A stretch of DNA of 64,000 nt from Pseudomonadota bacterium (GCA_023423535.1 JAFAFL010000032.1:1-64000), one strand, 5' to 3'. Positions 8,222 through 17,144 are shown, numbered from the stretch's first letter. The notes: generated by a model not told the origin, from the letters alone. A program made the numbers and translations.

Positions 8222-9765
8222 ATGGGCAACGAGCTTTCACTGGCGAAGGCGAACGAGAGCGGTCACGGCCGGCGCCACGAGCTGAGGAACGGGACGAGCC
8301 CGGCGCTGGTGGCGTCTGGCTCGGCAACGGGCGTGTCGAGCGCGGCGCGGCACACGAGCGGCTGGCGCGCGGGAAAGCCGGAGGAGGATCCGGAGAAGGT
8401 GAAGGGTTGGGGCTTCGTCACCGCGCGGCCCTCCGAGTACCTCATCCAGATGCGCGGCGGAGAGGTGCGTCGGGCGGAGCAGGGCGCGTCCTGCTTCAAG
8501 CTGCCGTGGGACAGCGTGGCGGTGGTGCCGACGACGGTGCAGCGCCTGCAATTCGTCGCCGACCAGGTGACGAGCGAGAAGGTCGGGGTGCAGATCACCG
8601 GGCTCGCGGTGTACCGGATCGCCGAACCGCTCATCGCCTTCCGGATGCTCAACTTCTCCTTCCCCGAGCGCGCGCAGGAGAAGCTCGAGGAGCTCTTGAT
8701 CGAGATGTTCGTCGGCGCGGCGCGCAGGCTCGTGTCGAACCTCACGGTCGAGGCCTGTCTCTCCAGGCGCAAGGAGGGCATCGCGACCGAGCTGATGCGG
8801 GAGATCGCGCCGGTGGTGGCGGGCTCGGGGCGGCCGGAGGATACGACCGCGCGCGGCTGGGGCGTGGTGCTCGACACGATCGAGATCCAGGACGTGCGAG
8901 TGCTCTCCGACGCGGTCTTCGCGAACCTGCAGGCGCGCTACCGCAACGAGCAGCAGCAGAAGGCGCGCGAGGCCGAGCTCTCCCGCGAGCGCGCCGTGCG
9001 GCAGACGGAGGCCGAGGCGCGGCGCGCAGGCTCGTGTCGAACCTCACGGTCGAGGCCTGTCTCTCCAAGCGCAAGGAGGGCATCGCGACGGAGCTGATGC
9101 GGGAGATCGCGCCGGTGGTGGCGGGCTCGGGGCGGCCGGAGGACACGACGGCGCGCGGCTGGGGCGTGGTGCTCGACACGATCGAGATCCAGGACGTGCG
9201 CGTGCTCTCCGACGCGGTCTTCGCGAACCTGCAGGCGCGCTACCGCAACGAGCAGCAGCAGAAGGCGCGCGAGGCCGAGCTCTCCCGCGAGCGCGCGGTG
9301 CGGCAGACGGAGGCCGAGGCGGAGCTGGAGCGCATCCGGCTCGAGGCGGAAGCGGAGACGGCTCGGCATGCAGCGCGATTGCAGCGGGCGGAGGAGGAGG
9401 CTGCGCGCTCTCTCGCCGAAGCGGAGGTGGCACGGGCGAAGGGGAAGATCGCGGAGGCGGAACTCGCGGCGTTCGAGCTGGAGCTGAGGCGGCAGAGGCT
9501 CGCGCAGGAGCTGGAGCTCGGGCGCACGCGTACGCTGCGGGAGATCGAGAACGTCATCTCGCCCGAGGCGGTGCAGCTCGCGCTGGCGCAGCGGCTGCCG
9601 GAGCTCGCGCAGGCGTTCCAGCAGAAGATGGGCGAGGTCCACGTCACCGCGGTCGATGGCGCGAATCCCTTCGGCTACATCGCCGCGGCGGTGGAGGGCG
9701 TGATGGGGATCGCGCGCTCGGTCGGGCTCGACCTCAAGCGGCCGCCAGCGCCTCCCGCTACGTGA
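8222..9765 (+). pseudogene. SPFH/band-7 domain protein gene, frame broken by a 302-bp tandem duplication
   Basis: The ATG at 8222 has a GGGGAGG RBS. The first frame encodes an SPFH (prohibitin/flotillin) domain, about residues 60-240, then runs into the junction of a 302-bp direct duplication (8714-9015 / 9016-9317) and stops at 9097 after 291 aa. The second repeat copy restores the original reading, but in another frame, and continues through a long charged coiled coil to the stop at 9765. Removing one copy gives an uninterrupted 413-aa protein with the usual SPFH plus coiled-coil layout. As sequenced only a truncated product could be made. SPFH proteins normally scaffold membrane microdomains; this one has no evident N-terminal membrane anchor. 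Its 3' end overlaps the convergent aminotransferase gene by 8 bp. Confidence 0.85.
8714..9317. repeat. 302-bp imperfect direct tandem duplication inside the SPFH gene
   Basis: The unit at 8714-9015 is repeated at once at 9016-9317 with six base differences, about 98% identity. Five differences are synonymous third-position changes and one changes Arg to Lys. Because 302 is not a multiple of three, the duplication shifts the frame. Divergence limited almost wholly to silent sites is what two functional alleles would show, not a fresh slippage copy. Confidence 0.95.
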
Positions 9766-11002
9766 GCCCTCGCACCGCGCGCAGCAGCCGGTCGATCTCC
9801 TCCGGCGTGTTGATGTACCCGGGCGCCGCGCGCACCGCCTCGCGGCCGTAGGGAGACTGGGTGAGGACGAAGCCGCGCTCGCCCAACGCCGAGACCACGC
9901 GCGAAGAGGAGAGGCCCTCCAGCTCGAAGGAGACGATCCCGGCGGAGAGCTCCGCGCTGCGCGGGGTGAGCACGGTCACGCCCTTCAGCTCCGCCAGGCC
10001 CTCCTTCAATCGCCCGGTGAGCTCGCGGATCCGCGCGGTGATCCGCGCCTGGCCCACCGAGCGATGAAAGCGGAACGCGTCGGCCAGCGCCCAGCGGTGC
10101 TCGAACGGATGGAAGCCGCCCGGCGTCATCACCTGGCCCGGAGTGCGCCGCAGGCCGAAGGGCGGAACGGTGGGCACGAGCTCGTCCCATAGCCCCTCGT
10201 CCGCCGCGTAGAGCACGCCGGTCCCTCGCGGCCCGTAGAGCCACTTGTGGCAGCCGGCCGCGAAGGCGTCGCACCCCAGCGCCTTCAAAGACGTGTCCTC
10301 CACGCCGAAGCCGTGCACGCCGTCCACGCAGAGCAGCAGCGGCCGCCCTCGCTCCCGTGCCGCGGCCTTCAACGCCTTCGAGATCTCCGCGATGGGCAGC
10401 TTCACGCCCGTGTCCGAGTGCACCCACGTCAGCGCCACCGCTCGCGTCGTCGGCCTCACCGCGCGCAGCAACCGCTCCACGATCTCACCGGTGCCGACCG
10501 CCGCCGGATCGTCGAACAGCGACACCCGGTCCACCTCACCCTCTCCCTCTGCCGTCTTGAACCCCAGCGACTGCCAGGTGGAGTAGTAGCCGCCCTCCTC
10601 GACGAGCACGCGGTCGCCGGGCTCGAGCTTCAGCCCGTTGTAGAGCAGCGCCAGGCCCTCGGTGGTGCTGCGGGTGAGCGCCACGTGCTCCTCGGGCGCG
10701 TCGAAGTGGCGGGCGGCCTCCGCGTACACCTCCAGCAGCGCTCGCGTGTTCGTGCGGAGCAGATAGCCGGCGGGGTCCCTGTCCAACGCCTCCGCGTGTC
10801 GCGCGATGGCCTCGCGCACCGGACGGGGATGCGTGGCGATGAAGAGGTTCGAGAGGTGCACGCGCGAAGGATCGAGCCGGAACTGCGCGCGCACGGCCTC
10901 CCAGGATTGAAAGCCCGGAGAGTCGCTTCCCAGCGCGCCCGCGAGCGCACCGACCGCTGCGCCCGCGCCCGCCGCGAGCAGGACGTCGCGGCGGCGCAGC
11001 AT
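9758..11002 (-). CDS. Class V PLP-dependent aminotransferase-fold enzyme with Tat-like signal
   Basis: 414 aa, similar to the isopenicillin-N-epimerase/cysteine-desulfurase branch of fold-type I PLP enzymes. The likely PLP lysine is in AGCHKWLYGPRGTG, and the cofactor Asp/His in CVDGVHGFG. The N terminus reads MLRRRDVLLAAGAG with a following hydrophobic run, a good twin-arginine signal, so the folded holoenzyme may be exported. The start codon shares one base with the stop of the methyltransferase gene (TGATG), giving tight coupling in a permease-methyltransferase-aminotransferase operon. Substrate unknown; amino-acid epimerisation, lyase or transamination are all possible. Confidence 0.87.
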   Translation of the reverse strand: MLRRRDVLLAAGAGAAVGALAGALGSDSPGFQSWEAVRAQFRLDPSRVHLSNLFIATHPRPVREAIARHAEALDRDPAGYLLRTNTRALLEVYAEAARHFDAPEEHVALTRSTTEGLALLYNGLKLEPGDRVLVEEGGYYSTWQSLGFKTAEGEGEVDRVSLFDDPAAVGTGEIVERLLRAVRPTTRAVALTWVHSDTGVKLPIAEISKALKAAARERGRPLLLCVDGVHGFGVEDTSLKALGCDAFAAGCHKWLYGPRGTGVLYAADEGLWDELVPTVPPFGLRRTPGQVMTPGGFHPFEHRWALADAFRFHRSVGQARITARIRELTGRLKEGLAELKGVTVLTPRSAELSAGIVSFELEGLSSSRVVSALGERGFVLTQSPYGREAVRAAPGYINTPEEIDRLLRAVRGLT

Positions 11003-11676
11003 CACTTCTTGATGTTCCAGAGGTAGAGCCGGGCGCCGGAGACCTCGCGCTCCTGGTCCGGCTTCCACGCGCCCATGTCGAACGAGTGCGAGACGATCCG
11101 CGCGCCATTCTTCAACTGCCGCTGCAACTGCGGGCGCAGCTTCTCGTTGAGCGACGGCAGCAGGTACAGGGTCACCACGTCCGCATCGCTGAAGTCCGTC
11201 TCGAAGAGGTCCGCCTGGCGCACCTCCACGAGGTTCTCCACCCCGTTCTCCTTCACGTTCGCGCGAGCCTCGGCGATGCGCTGCGGATCGATGTCGATGC
11301 ACACCGCGCGGGCGCCGTAGTCCCTCGCCGCCGCCACCGCGATGCGGCCATCACCGCACCCGAGGTCGTAGAGCTTCTGGCCCTTCTTCAGCTGCGCCAT
11401 CTGCAGCATCGCCTGCACGCGCTCTTCGGGCGTGGGCACGTACACCACGTCCGGCGTCCGCGCGGGCGCCTGGGCCGCGGCGGGGATCGCCGCCAGGGGA
11501 CCGGGCGCGTCCGCGGCGCGCGTCTGCTCCTCCGTCGTGAGCGGGCGGGTGCTGCTCTGCTCGAGGCGCGCGTTCGACTCCACGCCCTCGCCGGTCCGGG
11601 AGGTGGACGCGCACCCCGTCACCCCGAGCCCCGCCGACAAGACCCCTGCCGCGACCGCTGCGATTGCCCTTCTCAT
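11002..11676 (-). CDS. Lipoprotein-anchored SAM-dependent methyltransferase
   Basis: 224 aa. The first 22 residues form a lipoprotein signal peptide with lipobox VTGC. A low-complexity linker leads to a class I methyltransferase core: motif I LYDLGCGDGR near residue 108, an acidic motif II IDIDP, and motif IV-like QADLFETDFSDADVV. The enzyme is therefore predicted to sit outside the cytoplasm, where SAM is not normally available, which is odd but recurs in proteobacterial homologues. It overlaps the permease gene upstream by 4 nt and the PLP-enzyme gene downstream by 1 nt. Substrate unknown. Confidence 0.85.
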   Translation of the reverse strand: MRRAIAAVAAGVLSAGLGVTGCASTSRTGEGVESNARLEQSSTRPLTTEEQTRAADAPGPLAAIPAAAQAPARTPDVVYVPTPEERVQAMLQMAQLKKGQKLYDLGCGDGRIAVAAARDYGARAVCIDIDPQRIAEARANVKENGVENLVEVRQADLFETDFSDADVVTLYLLPSLNEKLRPQLQRQLKNGARIVSHSFDMGAWKPDQEREVSGARLYLWNIKK

Positions 11677-13094
11677 GCCTGTCCTCTCCTCTCCTTCGTG
11701 GTCTGCACTGCCGCCGCGCGCGCGCCGTGACGCGCCTCGAGCCAGAGCGGGATCGCGCCGAGCAACAACACGCCCACCCCCACCGCGGCGCCGAGCTTCG
11801 TGTAGGTCACCGACGAGTAGAGGAGCCACGCGCAGCTCGCGCAGAAGACGATCGGCGTCACCGGATAGAGCGGGACCTTGAACGGCCTCGGCACGTGCGG
11901 CTCGCGGCGCCGCAGCACGATCAGCGCGATGCCGGTGAGGAGGAAGAAGGCCCAGAAGACCGGCGCGGTGTACTCCACCATCGTCTCGAAGCCGCGGCGC
12001 GAGACCCCGCCCACCACTACCAGCGCGAGCGCGAGAGCGCCCTGCACCCACAACGCCCTCACCGGCGCGTCCGCCCTCGCGTCCCAACGCCCGAGCATTC
12101 GAAACACGCGGAAGTCTCGGCCGAGCGCGTAGCCGGTGCGAGAGCCCATCACCACCGTCGCGTTCGCCGACGTCAGCACCGCCGCCGCGATGAGCACCGT
12201 GAGCAGCGCGGTGCCTACCGGTCCGCTCACCCCGCGCATGATGTCGGAGGCCACCGCCACGCTGCCCTTCAACCCGTCGAGCCCCAGCGCGCGCACGTAG
12301 GCGAGGTTCGCCAGCACGTAGAGGACCGTCACCGCCGCCACGCCCGCCACCAGCGCCAGCGCCACCCGGCGACGACCGCCGCGGACCTCGGAGGAGAGGT
12401 AGGCGGCCTCGTTCCAGCCGCCGTAGGTCAGCAGCACGAACACCATCGCCAGCCCGAGGTTCACCCCGCCCGGTGGGCCCTCTGCCGCAGTCTTCGCGGG
12501 CGCGACGGCATCCAGCGCCGCGCCGCCGAAGAAGAGGCCCGCGACGATGAGGCCGAGCAGCCCCACCACCACCAGCGCGGTGAAGACGTTCTGCACCCAG
12601 GTCCCGAACTTCAGCCCGAGCACGTTGATGAAGGTGAGCGAGAGGACGAGCAGCCCCGCGTAGAGCACGTTCGAGTGCGCGCCGAGCGGGAGGAGCTCCG
12701 AGAGGTAGTCCCCGAACACGAAGGAGAGCAGCGCGATCGACCCGGTGGGGATGACGGTGAGGCGCGCCCACGCGAAGAGGAACGCGACCTTCTGCCCGTA
12801 GGCGCGGCCGAGGAAGTGGTACTCGCCGCCCGCGTCCGGGAACGCGGTGGAAAGCTCCGCGTAGCAGAGCGCGCCGACCACGGAGACCACGCCGCCCAGC
12901 GCCCACAGCGCGATGAGCCCGCCCACGCTGTCCACGCCCTGCGCGACCACGCCGGGCGCCCGGAAGATGCCGGCGCCGACGACGATCCCCACGATCATCG
13001 CCACCGCGTCCCCGAACCCCAGCCTGGCGGCCGGCCGGGCACCCTCTGCGTCGAGCTGCGCCATTTGTGCGGCGAAGGTGGGGGGCGCGCGCAT
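11673..13094 (-). CDS. APC-family amino acid permease
   Basis: 473 aa, about twelve membrane helices. The first helix carries the APC signature IVGIVVGAGIF, followed by ALGGVVSVVGALCYAELSTAFPDAGGEYHF, typical of amino acid/polyamine/organocation transporters (y+LAT/SteT-like branch). It is the first gene of an operon with the methyltransferase and PLP enzyme (4-nt ATGA overlap at its end), so the imported solute may be an amino acid used by them. The start is either ATG 13094 or ATG 13064; neither has a strong RBS. Confidence 0.92.
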   Translation of the reverse strand: MRAPPTFAAQMAQLDAEGARPAARLGFGDAVAMIVGIVVGAGIFRAPGVVAQGVDSVGGLIALWALGGVVSVVGALCYAELSTAFPDAGGEYHFLGRAYGQKVAFLFAWARLTVIPTGSIALLSFVFGDYLSELLPLGAHSNVLYAGLLVLSLTFINVLGLKFGTWVQNVFTALVVVGLLGLIVAGLFFGGAALDAVAPAKTAAEGPPGGVNLGLAMVFVLLTYGGWNEAAYLSSEVRGGRRRVALALVAGVAAVTVLYVLANLAYVRALGLDGLKGSVAVASDIMRGVSGPVGTALLTVLIAAAVLTSANATVVMGSRTGYALGRDFRVFRMLGRWDARADAPVRALWVQGALALALVVVGGVSRRGFETMVEYTAPVFWAFFLLTGIALIVLRRREPHVPRPFKVPLYPVTPIVFCASCAWLLYSSVTYTKLGAAVGVGVLLLGAIPLWLEARHGARAAAVQTTKERRGQA

Positions 13095-13276
13095 TCTGCG
13101 GAACCCGCCCTGATCGACCGGCCATGCGGGCCTGCCGCGAATCGGACGGCCCTAGCCTCGCGATTGCACGGCAACCGACCGGGACCGGCGTGTATAAGTC
13201 CCGCCGTCAACCACAGCCGAACCGGAATGGCAGCAGGCCGGCCCGGGTTTCGCAGGTCCTTTTCACCGGATCCCGA

Positions 13277-14797
13277 ATGAGCAAGAAGAAGCGCGACACC
13301 CTCTCCGCCTCGACCGAGCCCTCAGCGCGTGGCACCGCAGCCGAGGTCCGTCCTCTCGTTCCGGCACTGCTGATCGGCATCTCCGCGGTCGCCTCGCTCC
13401 TCGCCCTGTATCAGTGGATGGAGCTCCTCATCGTGCGCGCCGGCGGAACCGCCGCGTGTGCGGTGAACGAGGTCCTCGACTGCCAGAAGGTGTGGGACAG
13501 CCCCTTCGCCTCCGGCATCCACAACCTGCTCGGTGTGCCGGTTGCGGGGCTCGGTCTCGTCTGGGCGGTCGCGGCCTTCGCGGTGAGCCTCGTGTGGACC
13601 TACCGGCTCCTCTCCGGCGGTGAGGCCCGGGGCCCTGCCGCGGCCCTGAAGGTCGTGGCCTGGGTCGGCGCGGCGAGCATTCCGGTCTTCGCCGGCGTGG
13701 CCTTCGGCGCGGGCGCGGTGTGCCTCGCGTGCCTCGCCACCTATCTCGTCGTCGCCGCCTTTGCGGTGGTGGCGCTGAAGATGGTGCCCGGCGGCGCGCT
13801 CCCCCAGGGCGAGGCGATGAAGTCCGGCGCGATCTGGGCGGGCGGCCTGATCGTCGCGGCCTACCTCGTCGCGCTCGGGCCGGGCATCGCCACCCCGAAG
13901 TCCGGCAGCGCCGCCGAGGGTGGGGCGCTGTCGAAGCTGCCCACCGCGTCGAACCAGACCGGCTCGCCCACTTCGCCCACCGCGCAGAAGGGCCCCAACA
14001 CCACCGTCCCCGCGCACCAGACGCAGAGCCAGAGCACCGCCGCACTCTCTGCGGAGGACCAGGCCATCGCGCAGTTCCTGCAGAGCCTGTCGCCGCAGGA
14101 GCGCCAGATGGTGAGCAACGGGATCGCGATGTACGCGGGCGCCTCCACGCCCACCCAGTCGCCGCCCTCCGCGCGCCGCATCTACGGCAACGCGAACGCG
14201 CCGGTGAAGGTCGTGGAGTGGGTGGACTTCCGCTGCGGCGCCTGCCGCTACCTCAACGACACGATGAAGGAGCTCAAGCGCGTGGCGCCGGAGGGCTCGC
14301 TCTCCATCGAGGCGCGCAACTTCCCGCTCGACAGCGAGTGCAACCCGAACGTGCAGATGAGCGACAAGCTCGGCATCCGCTGCACGGCGGCGAAGGCGAC
14401 CATCTGCCTCGAGCAGTCGAAGGACTACTGGACGCTGCGCGACCGCATCTTCGAGAACCAGCAGAGCCTGTCGAAGGACAAGATCCTCGAGATCGCGTCC
14501 TCGGGGAGCGTGAACCGCAAGGACCTCGAGGCCTGCATCGCCAGCCCGGAGACGAACCGGAAGCTGCAGGAGGACATCGAGTACGCGATGCGCTTCAACC
14601 CGCAGGGCACGCCGCTGCTGGTGGTCAACGGCCGCGAGACGATGGCCGGCGCCGCGGGCCCGCTGCTCTACGCGCTGTCGCTCACCGGCGGGAACCCGAA
14701 CTCGCCTGCCTTCCGCACGCTGCCCCAGGCGCGGGCGATGGATCCGCACGCCGGCCACAACCACGGCCCCGGCGACCACGCGGGCCACAACCACTAG
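13277..14797 (+). CDS. VKOR-DsbA fusion: membrane disulfide-forming oxidoreductase
   Basis: 506 aa. The N-terminal half (about residues 25-200) is a vitamin K epoxide reductase-like four-helix domain with loop cysteines (ACAVNEVLDC) and the quinone-side motif C149-L-A-C152. A Pro/Ser/Thr-rich linker leads to a DsbA-like thioredoxin domain (about 295-490) with active site C320-G-A-C323 and a cis-Pro region GTPLLVV. The fusion would oxidise exported proteins and pass electrons to quinone, replacing separate DsbA and DsbB. The tail HAGHNHGPGDHAGHNH is His-rich and may bind metal. ATG 13277 gives a Lys-rich cytoplasmic start; the longer upstream frame is not needed. Confidence 0.93.
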   Translation: MSKKKRDTLSASTEPSARGTAAEVRPLVPALLIGISAVASLLALYQWMELLIVRAGGTAACAVNEVLDCQKVWDSPFASGIHNLLGVPVAGLGLVWAVAAFAVSLVWTYRLLSGGEARGPAAALKVVAWVGAASIPVFAGVAFGAGAVCLACLATYLVVAAFAVVALKMVPGGALPQGEAMKSGAIWAGGLIVAAYLVALGPGIATPKSGSAAEGGALSKLPTASNQTGSPTSPTAQKGPNTTVPAHQTQSQSTAALSAEDQAIAQFLQSLSPQERQMVSNGIAMYAGASTPTQSPPSARRIYGNANAPVKVVEWVDFRCGACRYLNDTMKELKRVAPEGSLSIEARNFPLDSECNPNVQMSDKLGIRCTAAKATICLEQSKDYWTLRDRIFENQQSLSKDKILEIASSGSVNRKDLEACIASPETNRKLQEDIEYAMRFNPQGTPLLVVNGRETMAGAAGPLLYALSLTGGNPNSPAFRTLPQARAMDPHAGHNHGPGDHAGHNH

Positions 14798-14821
14798 CCG
14801 CAGGGCAGGGCAGGTCCGGGC

Positions 14822-15163
14822 GTGGGCTGGAAAGAAGACCTGGAGAAGATGCGCGGCGCGGTGCCCGAGGGTCAGTCCCCGGCGCCCGCCGCGCAGTCGT
14901 CTGCTGCGACGCCCGCGAAGGGCCCGGCGCGCGCGGTCGTTCGCTACGAGCGCAAAGGCCACGGCGGCAAGGAGGTCACGCGGGTGGAGAAGCTGGAGCT
15001 CCCCATGCGTGAGCTCGAAGTGTGGCTGAAGGCGCTGAAGGGCGCGCTCGGGTGCGGCGGCCGCGTCGAAGAGGACGCGCTGGTGCTGCAGGGAGATCAG
15101 CGCGACCGGTTGCCGCCGCTCCTCACCGCGAAGGGCGTGCGGAAGGTCACCGTCTCCGGCTGA
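14822..15163 (+). CDS. SUI1/eIF1-like translation factor (YciH family)
   Basis: 113 aa from GTG, 25 bp after the VKOR-DsbA gene. The C-terminal 75 residues match the SUI1 fold: RKGHGGKEVTRVEKL, a helix ending in LKGALGCGG, then LQGDQRDRL and GVRKVTV. Bacterial homologues (E. coli YciH) affect start-site selection on the small ribosomal subunit. The first 40 residues are Ala/Pro-rich and probably disordered. It may be cotranscribed with the preceding gene; the functional link is not obvious. Confidence 0.9.
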   Translation: MGWKEDLEKMRGAVPEGQSPAPAAQSSAATPAKGPARAVVRYERKGHGGKEVTRVEKLELPMRELEVWLKALKGALGCGGRVEEDALVLQGDQRDRLPPLLTAKGVRKVTVSG

Positions 15164-15222
15164 TCGACTCGCGCACCGCTGGAGCTCTGCCTGCGGTGTG
15201 GTGGTCCCTCGCCACCGAATGG

Positions 15223-15441
15223 TGGTGGAGCGGTCGCCGGGCGTTGGTGGACCAGTCGCCGGGCGGTGGTGGAGCGGTCGCCGAACGTTGGAGGGGCACC
15301 TACCGGGCGCTGGTCCTCCACCTGTTGCGCGCTTCAGGGCACCGACCGGGAGCTGGTGACCCGCTGACCGGGCGGAGGAAGGGCGCTGACGGAGAGGTGG
15401 AGGGCCACTCGCCGGGTGGTGGAGGAGCACCTGTCGCGAGC
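15223..15441. repeat. Array of about ten degenerate 22-bp tandem repeats
   Basis: Units start at 15223, 15245, 15267, 15289, 15311, 15333 (21 bp), 15354, 15376, 15398 and 15420. The best-conserved parts are TGGTGGAG at the start and CGCCGGGCG near the end; the first three units are nearly identical and later ones drift. Two weaker units may precede it from 15180. It fills the 309-bp gap between the convergent SUI1 (ends 15163) and glpD (ends 15473) genes. No spacers are present, so it is not a CRISPR. A long frame through it has no homologue-like composition and is taken as non-coding. Confidence 0.8.
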
Positions 15442-15445
15442 ACCC

Positions 15446-15463
15446 CTGTCCGAAATCGGACAG
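15446..15463. promoter_or_regulatory. Perfect 7-bp-arm palindrome CTGTCCG-AAAT-CGGACAG
   Basis: Inverted repeat directly after the 22-bp array and 9 bp beyond the glpD stop codon. It could be the hairpin of a glpD terminator (no T-run follows) or a binding site for a dimeric regulator. Position favours a terminator; perfect symmetry with a short AT-rich centre would also suit an operator. Confidence 0.45.
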
Positions 15464-15472
15464 AGGCGATGA

Positions 15473-17086
15473 CTACGCCCCGAAGTACTCCGCCAGCTGC
15501 CGGTCCGCCTCGCGCTCGCCGCCGAAGAGGATGGCGCAGGCTTCGCGCAGGCCCTTCGCGCGGCGCAGGTCCGCGTCGCGCACCACCAGCGAGATCTTCG
15601 AGCGCCGGCGGAGGAAGTCCTCCAGCTTCACCACCATCTCGCGCCGGGCAATGAAGGGGAGCTCGCAGCGGAGGTACTCGGTCCCTTCGATGAGGATCTC
15701 CGCTTCGCGCGGGTCGGTACGGATCTCTTCCAGAAGGCGCAGGGCCTCGGCGCCGTAACGCCGCCACAGGCGGGTGGAGAGCTTCTCGCTGAACCCCGGC
15801 GCGGTGCGCGCGTCGAGATCCATCAGCCGGGCCTGGTGGAAGAACTCGCGCCGCGTCTGCTCGGGCGCCTCCCCGTACCAGCGCGCGTCGGGGAAGGGGA
15901 CCGCGATGCCCAGCCGGCGGACCGCGTCGAGCACCTCCTCGCCCACGTTGAGGCAGTCGGTGAGCTTGCCGCCGAAGATGCTCACCCGCTTGTCGGCGAC
16001 GTCCGTCTCCACCACGTGCTTGCGCGACAGCTGCATCCACTGCGTGCCCGCGCTGACGCCGCCCTCCACCACCAGCGGGCGCACGCCGCAGCGCTCGGCG
16101 ATGACGTCGTCCAACGTCAGCGGGCGCTCCAGCCGCAGCCGCTTGTTGATGTTGTCGAGCACGAAGCGCCGGTCCTCCGGCGTCACCTTCGCCTCGGGGT
16201 CCTCCACCCGCGTGTCGGTGGTGCCGATGCAGGTGCGAGGGCCCATGGGGATGGCGAAGAAGAGCCGGCCGTCGTCGGCGAAGAAGGTCAGCACCCGGCG
16301 GTGCTCGGTCAGCCGCGGCACGATGAGGTGGATGCCCTTCGAGAACACGTGCCGGTAGCGGCTCTGCCGTCCCCACTTCCCGTTCAGCGCATCCACCCAC
16401 GGGCCGCAGGCGTTGACGAGGGTCCGCGCGCGCAGCTGCAGCGTCCTCCCGGTCACGACGTCACGCGCCGTCACCCGCCACAGGCCCTCCGAGTCCCTCT
16501 GCGCGCCGGTGGCCTCGACGTAGTTCGCCGCGATGCAGCCGTGGTCCAGCGCGCCGCGCACGAAGTTCCAGACGAAGCGCGCGTCGTTGTCGTGCAGGTA
16601 CGCGTCCGAGTACTCGAAGCCGCCGTCCGCGTTCTCCAGCGAGACGATGGGCTCCTCGCGCGAGATGGTCTTTCTCGTGAGCAGCCTCGGCGCGCGGGTG
16701 AAGAAGCCGCCGATGAGCCAGTAGAGCAGCGTGCCCATCAGCAGCTTCCACAGGCCGTGGCGGAAGCCCTTCGGGTGCAGCGCGAAGAAGCGGATCTCCT
16801 TCACCGTGGACGGGTAGGTCCGGATGAGGTGGTTGCGCGAGACGCAGAGCTTGCGCACCAGCGGGAACTCCAGCGTCTCCATGTACTTGATGCCGCCCCA
16901 CGCGAGGTTCGACGACTCCTGGCTCGTCGCGGAGGCGAAGTCCGCCCGGTCGATCAGCGCCACCCGCACGCCGCGCGCGGAGAGGGACGCCGCGGACACG
17001 GCCCCGTTGATCCCACCACCCACCACCAGCACGTCGAAGACCCCGTCCTCGAGCTGCCTGAGATTCGCGTCGCGAAGCCTGCTCAC
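15473..17086 (-). CDS. glpD: Aerobic glycerol-3-phosphate dehydrogenase
   Basis: 537 aa, FAD-dependent, oxidises glycerol 3-phosphate to dihydroxyacetone phosphate at the inner membrane and feeds electrons to quinone. The dinucleotide site VVGGGINGA is at about residue 21. ESSNLAWGGIKYME, NACGPWVDA, IPMGPRTCIGTTDT and FGGKLTDCLNVGEEV are family landmarks. A C-terminal DAO_C-like region follows. The start is GTG at 17086. There is no glpK or glpF beside it, so it is likely regulated alone. Confidence 0.95.
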   Translation of the reverse strand: MSRLRDANLRQLEDGVFDVLVVGGGINGAVSAASLSARGVRVALIDRADFASATSQESSNLAWGGIKYMETLEFPLVRKLCVSRNHLIRTYPSTVKEIRFFALHPKGFRHGLWKLLMGTLLYWLIGGFFTRAPRLLTRKTISREEPIVSLENADGGFEYSDAYLHDNDARFVWNFVRGALDHGCIAANYVEATGAQRDSEGLWRVTARDVVTGRTLQLRARTLVNACGPWVDALNGKWGRQSRYRHVFSKGIHLIVPRLTEHRRVLTFFADDGRLFFAIPMGPRTCIGTTDTRVEDPEAKVTPEDRRFVLDNINKRLRLERPLTLDDVIAERCGVRPLVVEGGVSAGTQWMQLSRKHVVETDVADKRVSIFGGKLTDCLNVGEEVLDAVRRLGIAVPFPDARWYGEAPEQTRREFFHQARLMDLDARTAPGFSEKLSTRLWRRYGAEALRLLEEIRTDPREAEILIEGTEYLRCELPFIARREMVVKLEDFLRRRSKISLVVRDADLRRAKGLREACAILFGGEREADRQLAEYFGA

Positions 17087-17144
17087 GGTCCGGCGTCCTA
17101 CCTCAATGGCGGACGGCTTTCGCGCTCGGCGGCGTGAGGCTCTT

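Noticed and set aside
13193..13198. TATAAG as the -10 element of the VKOR-DsbA gene
   Set aside because: No -35 match at the right distance, and it lies about 80 bp before the start; too weak to list as a promoter.
15180..15441. 22-bp array considered as a CRISPR
   Set aside because: Repeats are contiguous without unique spacers and there are no cas genes nearby.
15022..15654. Open frame through the repeat array as a Trp/Gly/Arg-rich protein
   Set aside because: It begins inside the SUI1 gene in another frame and its composition follows the DNA repeat; no RBS.
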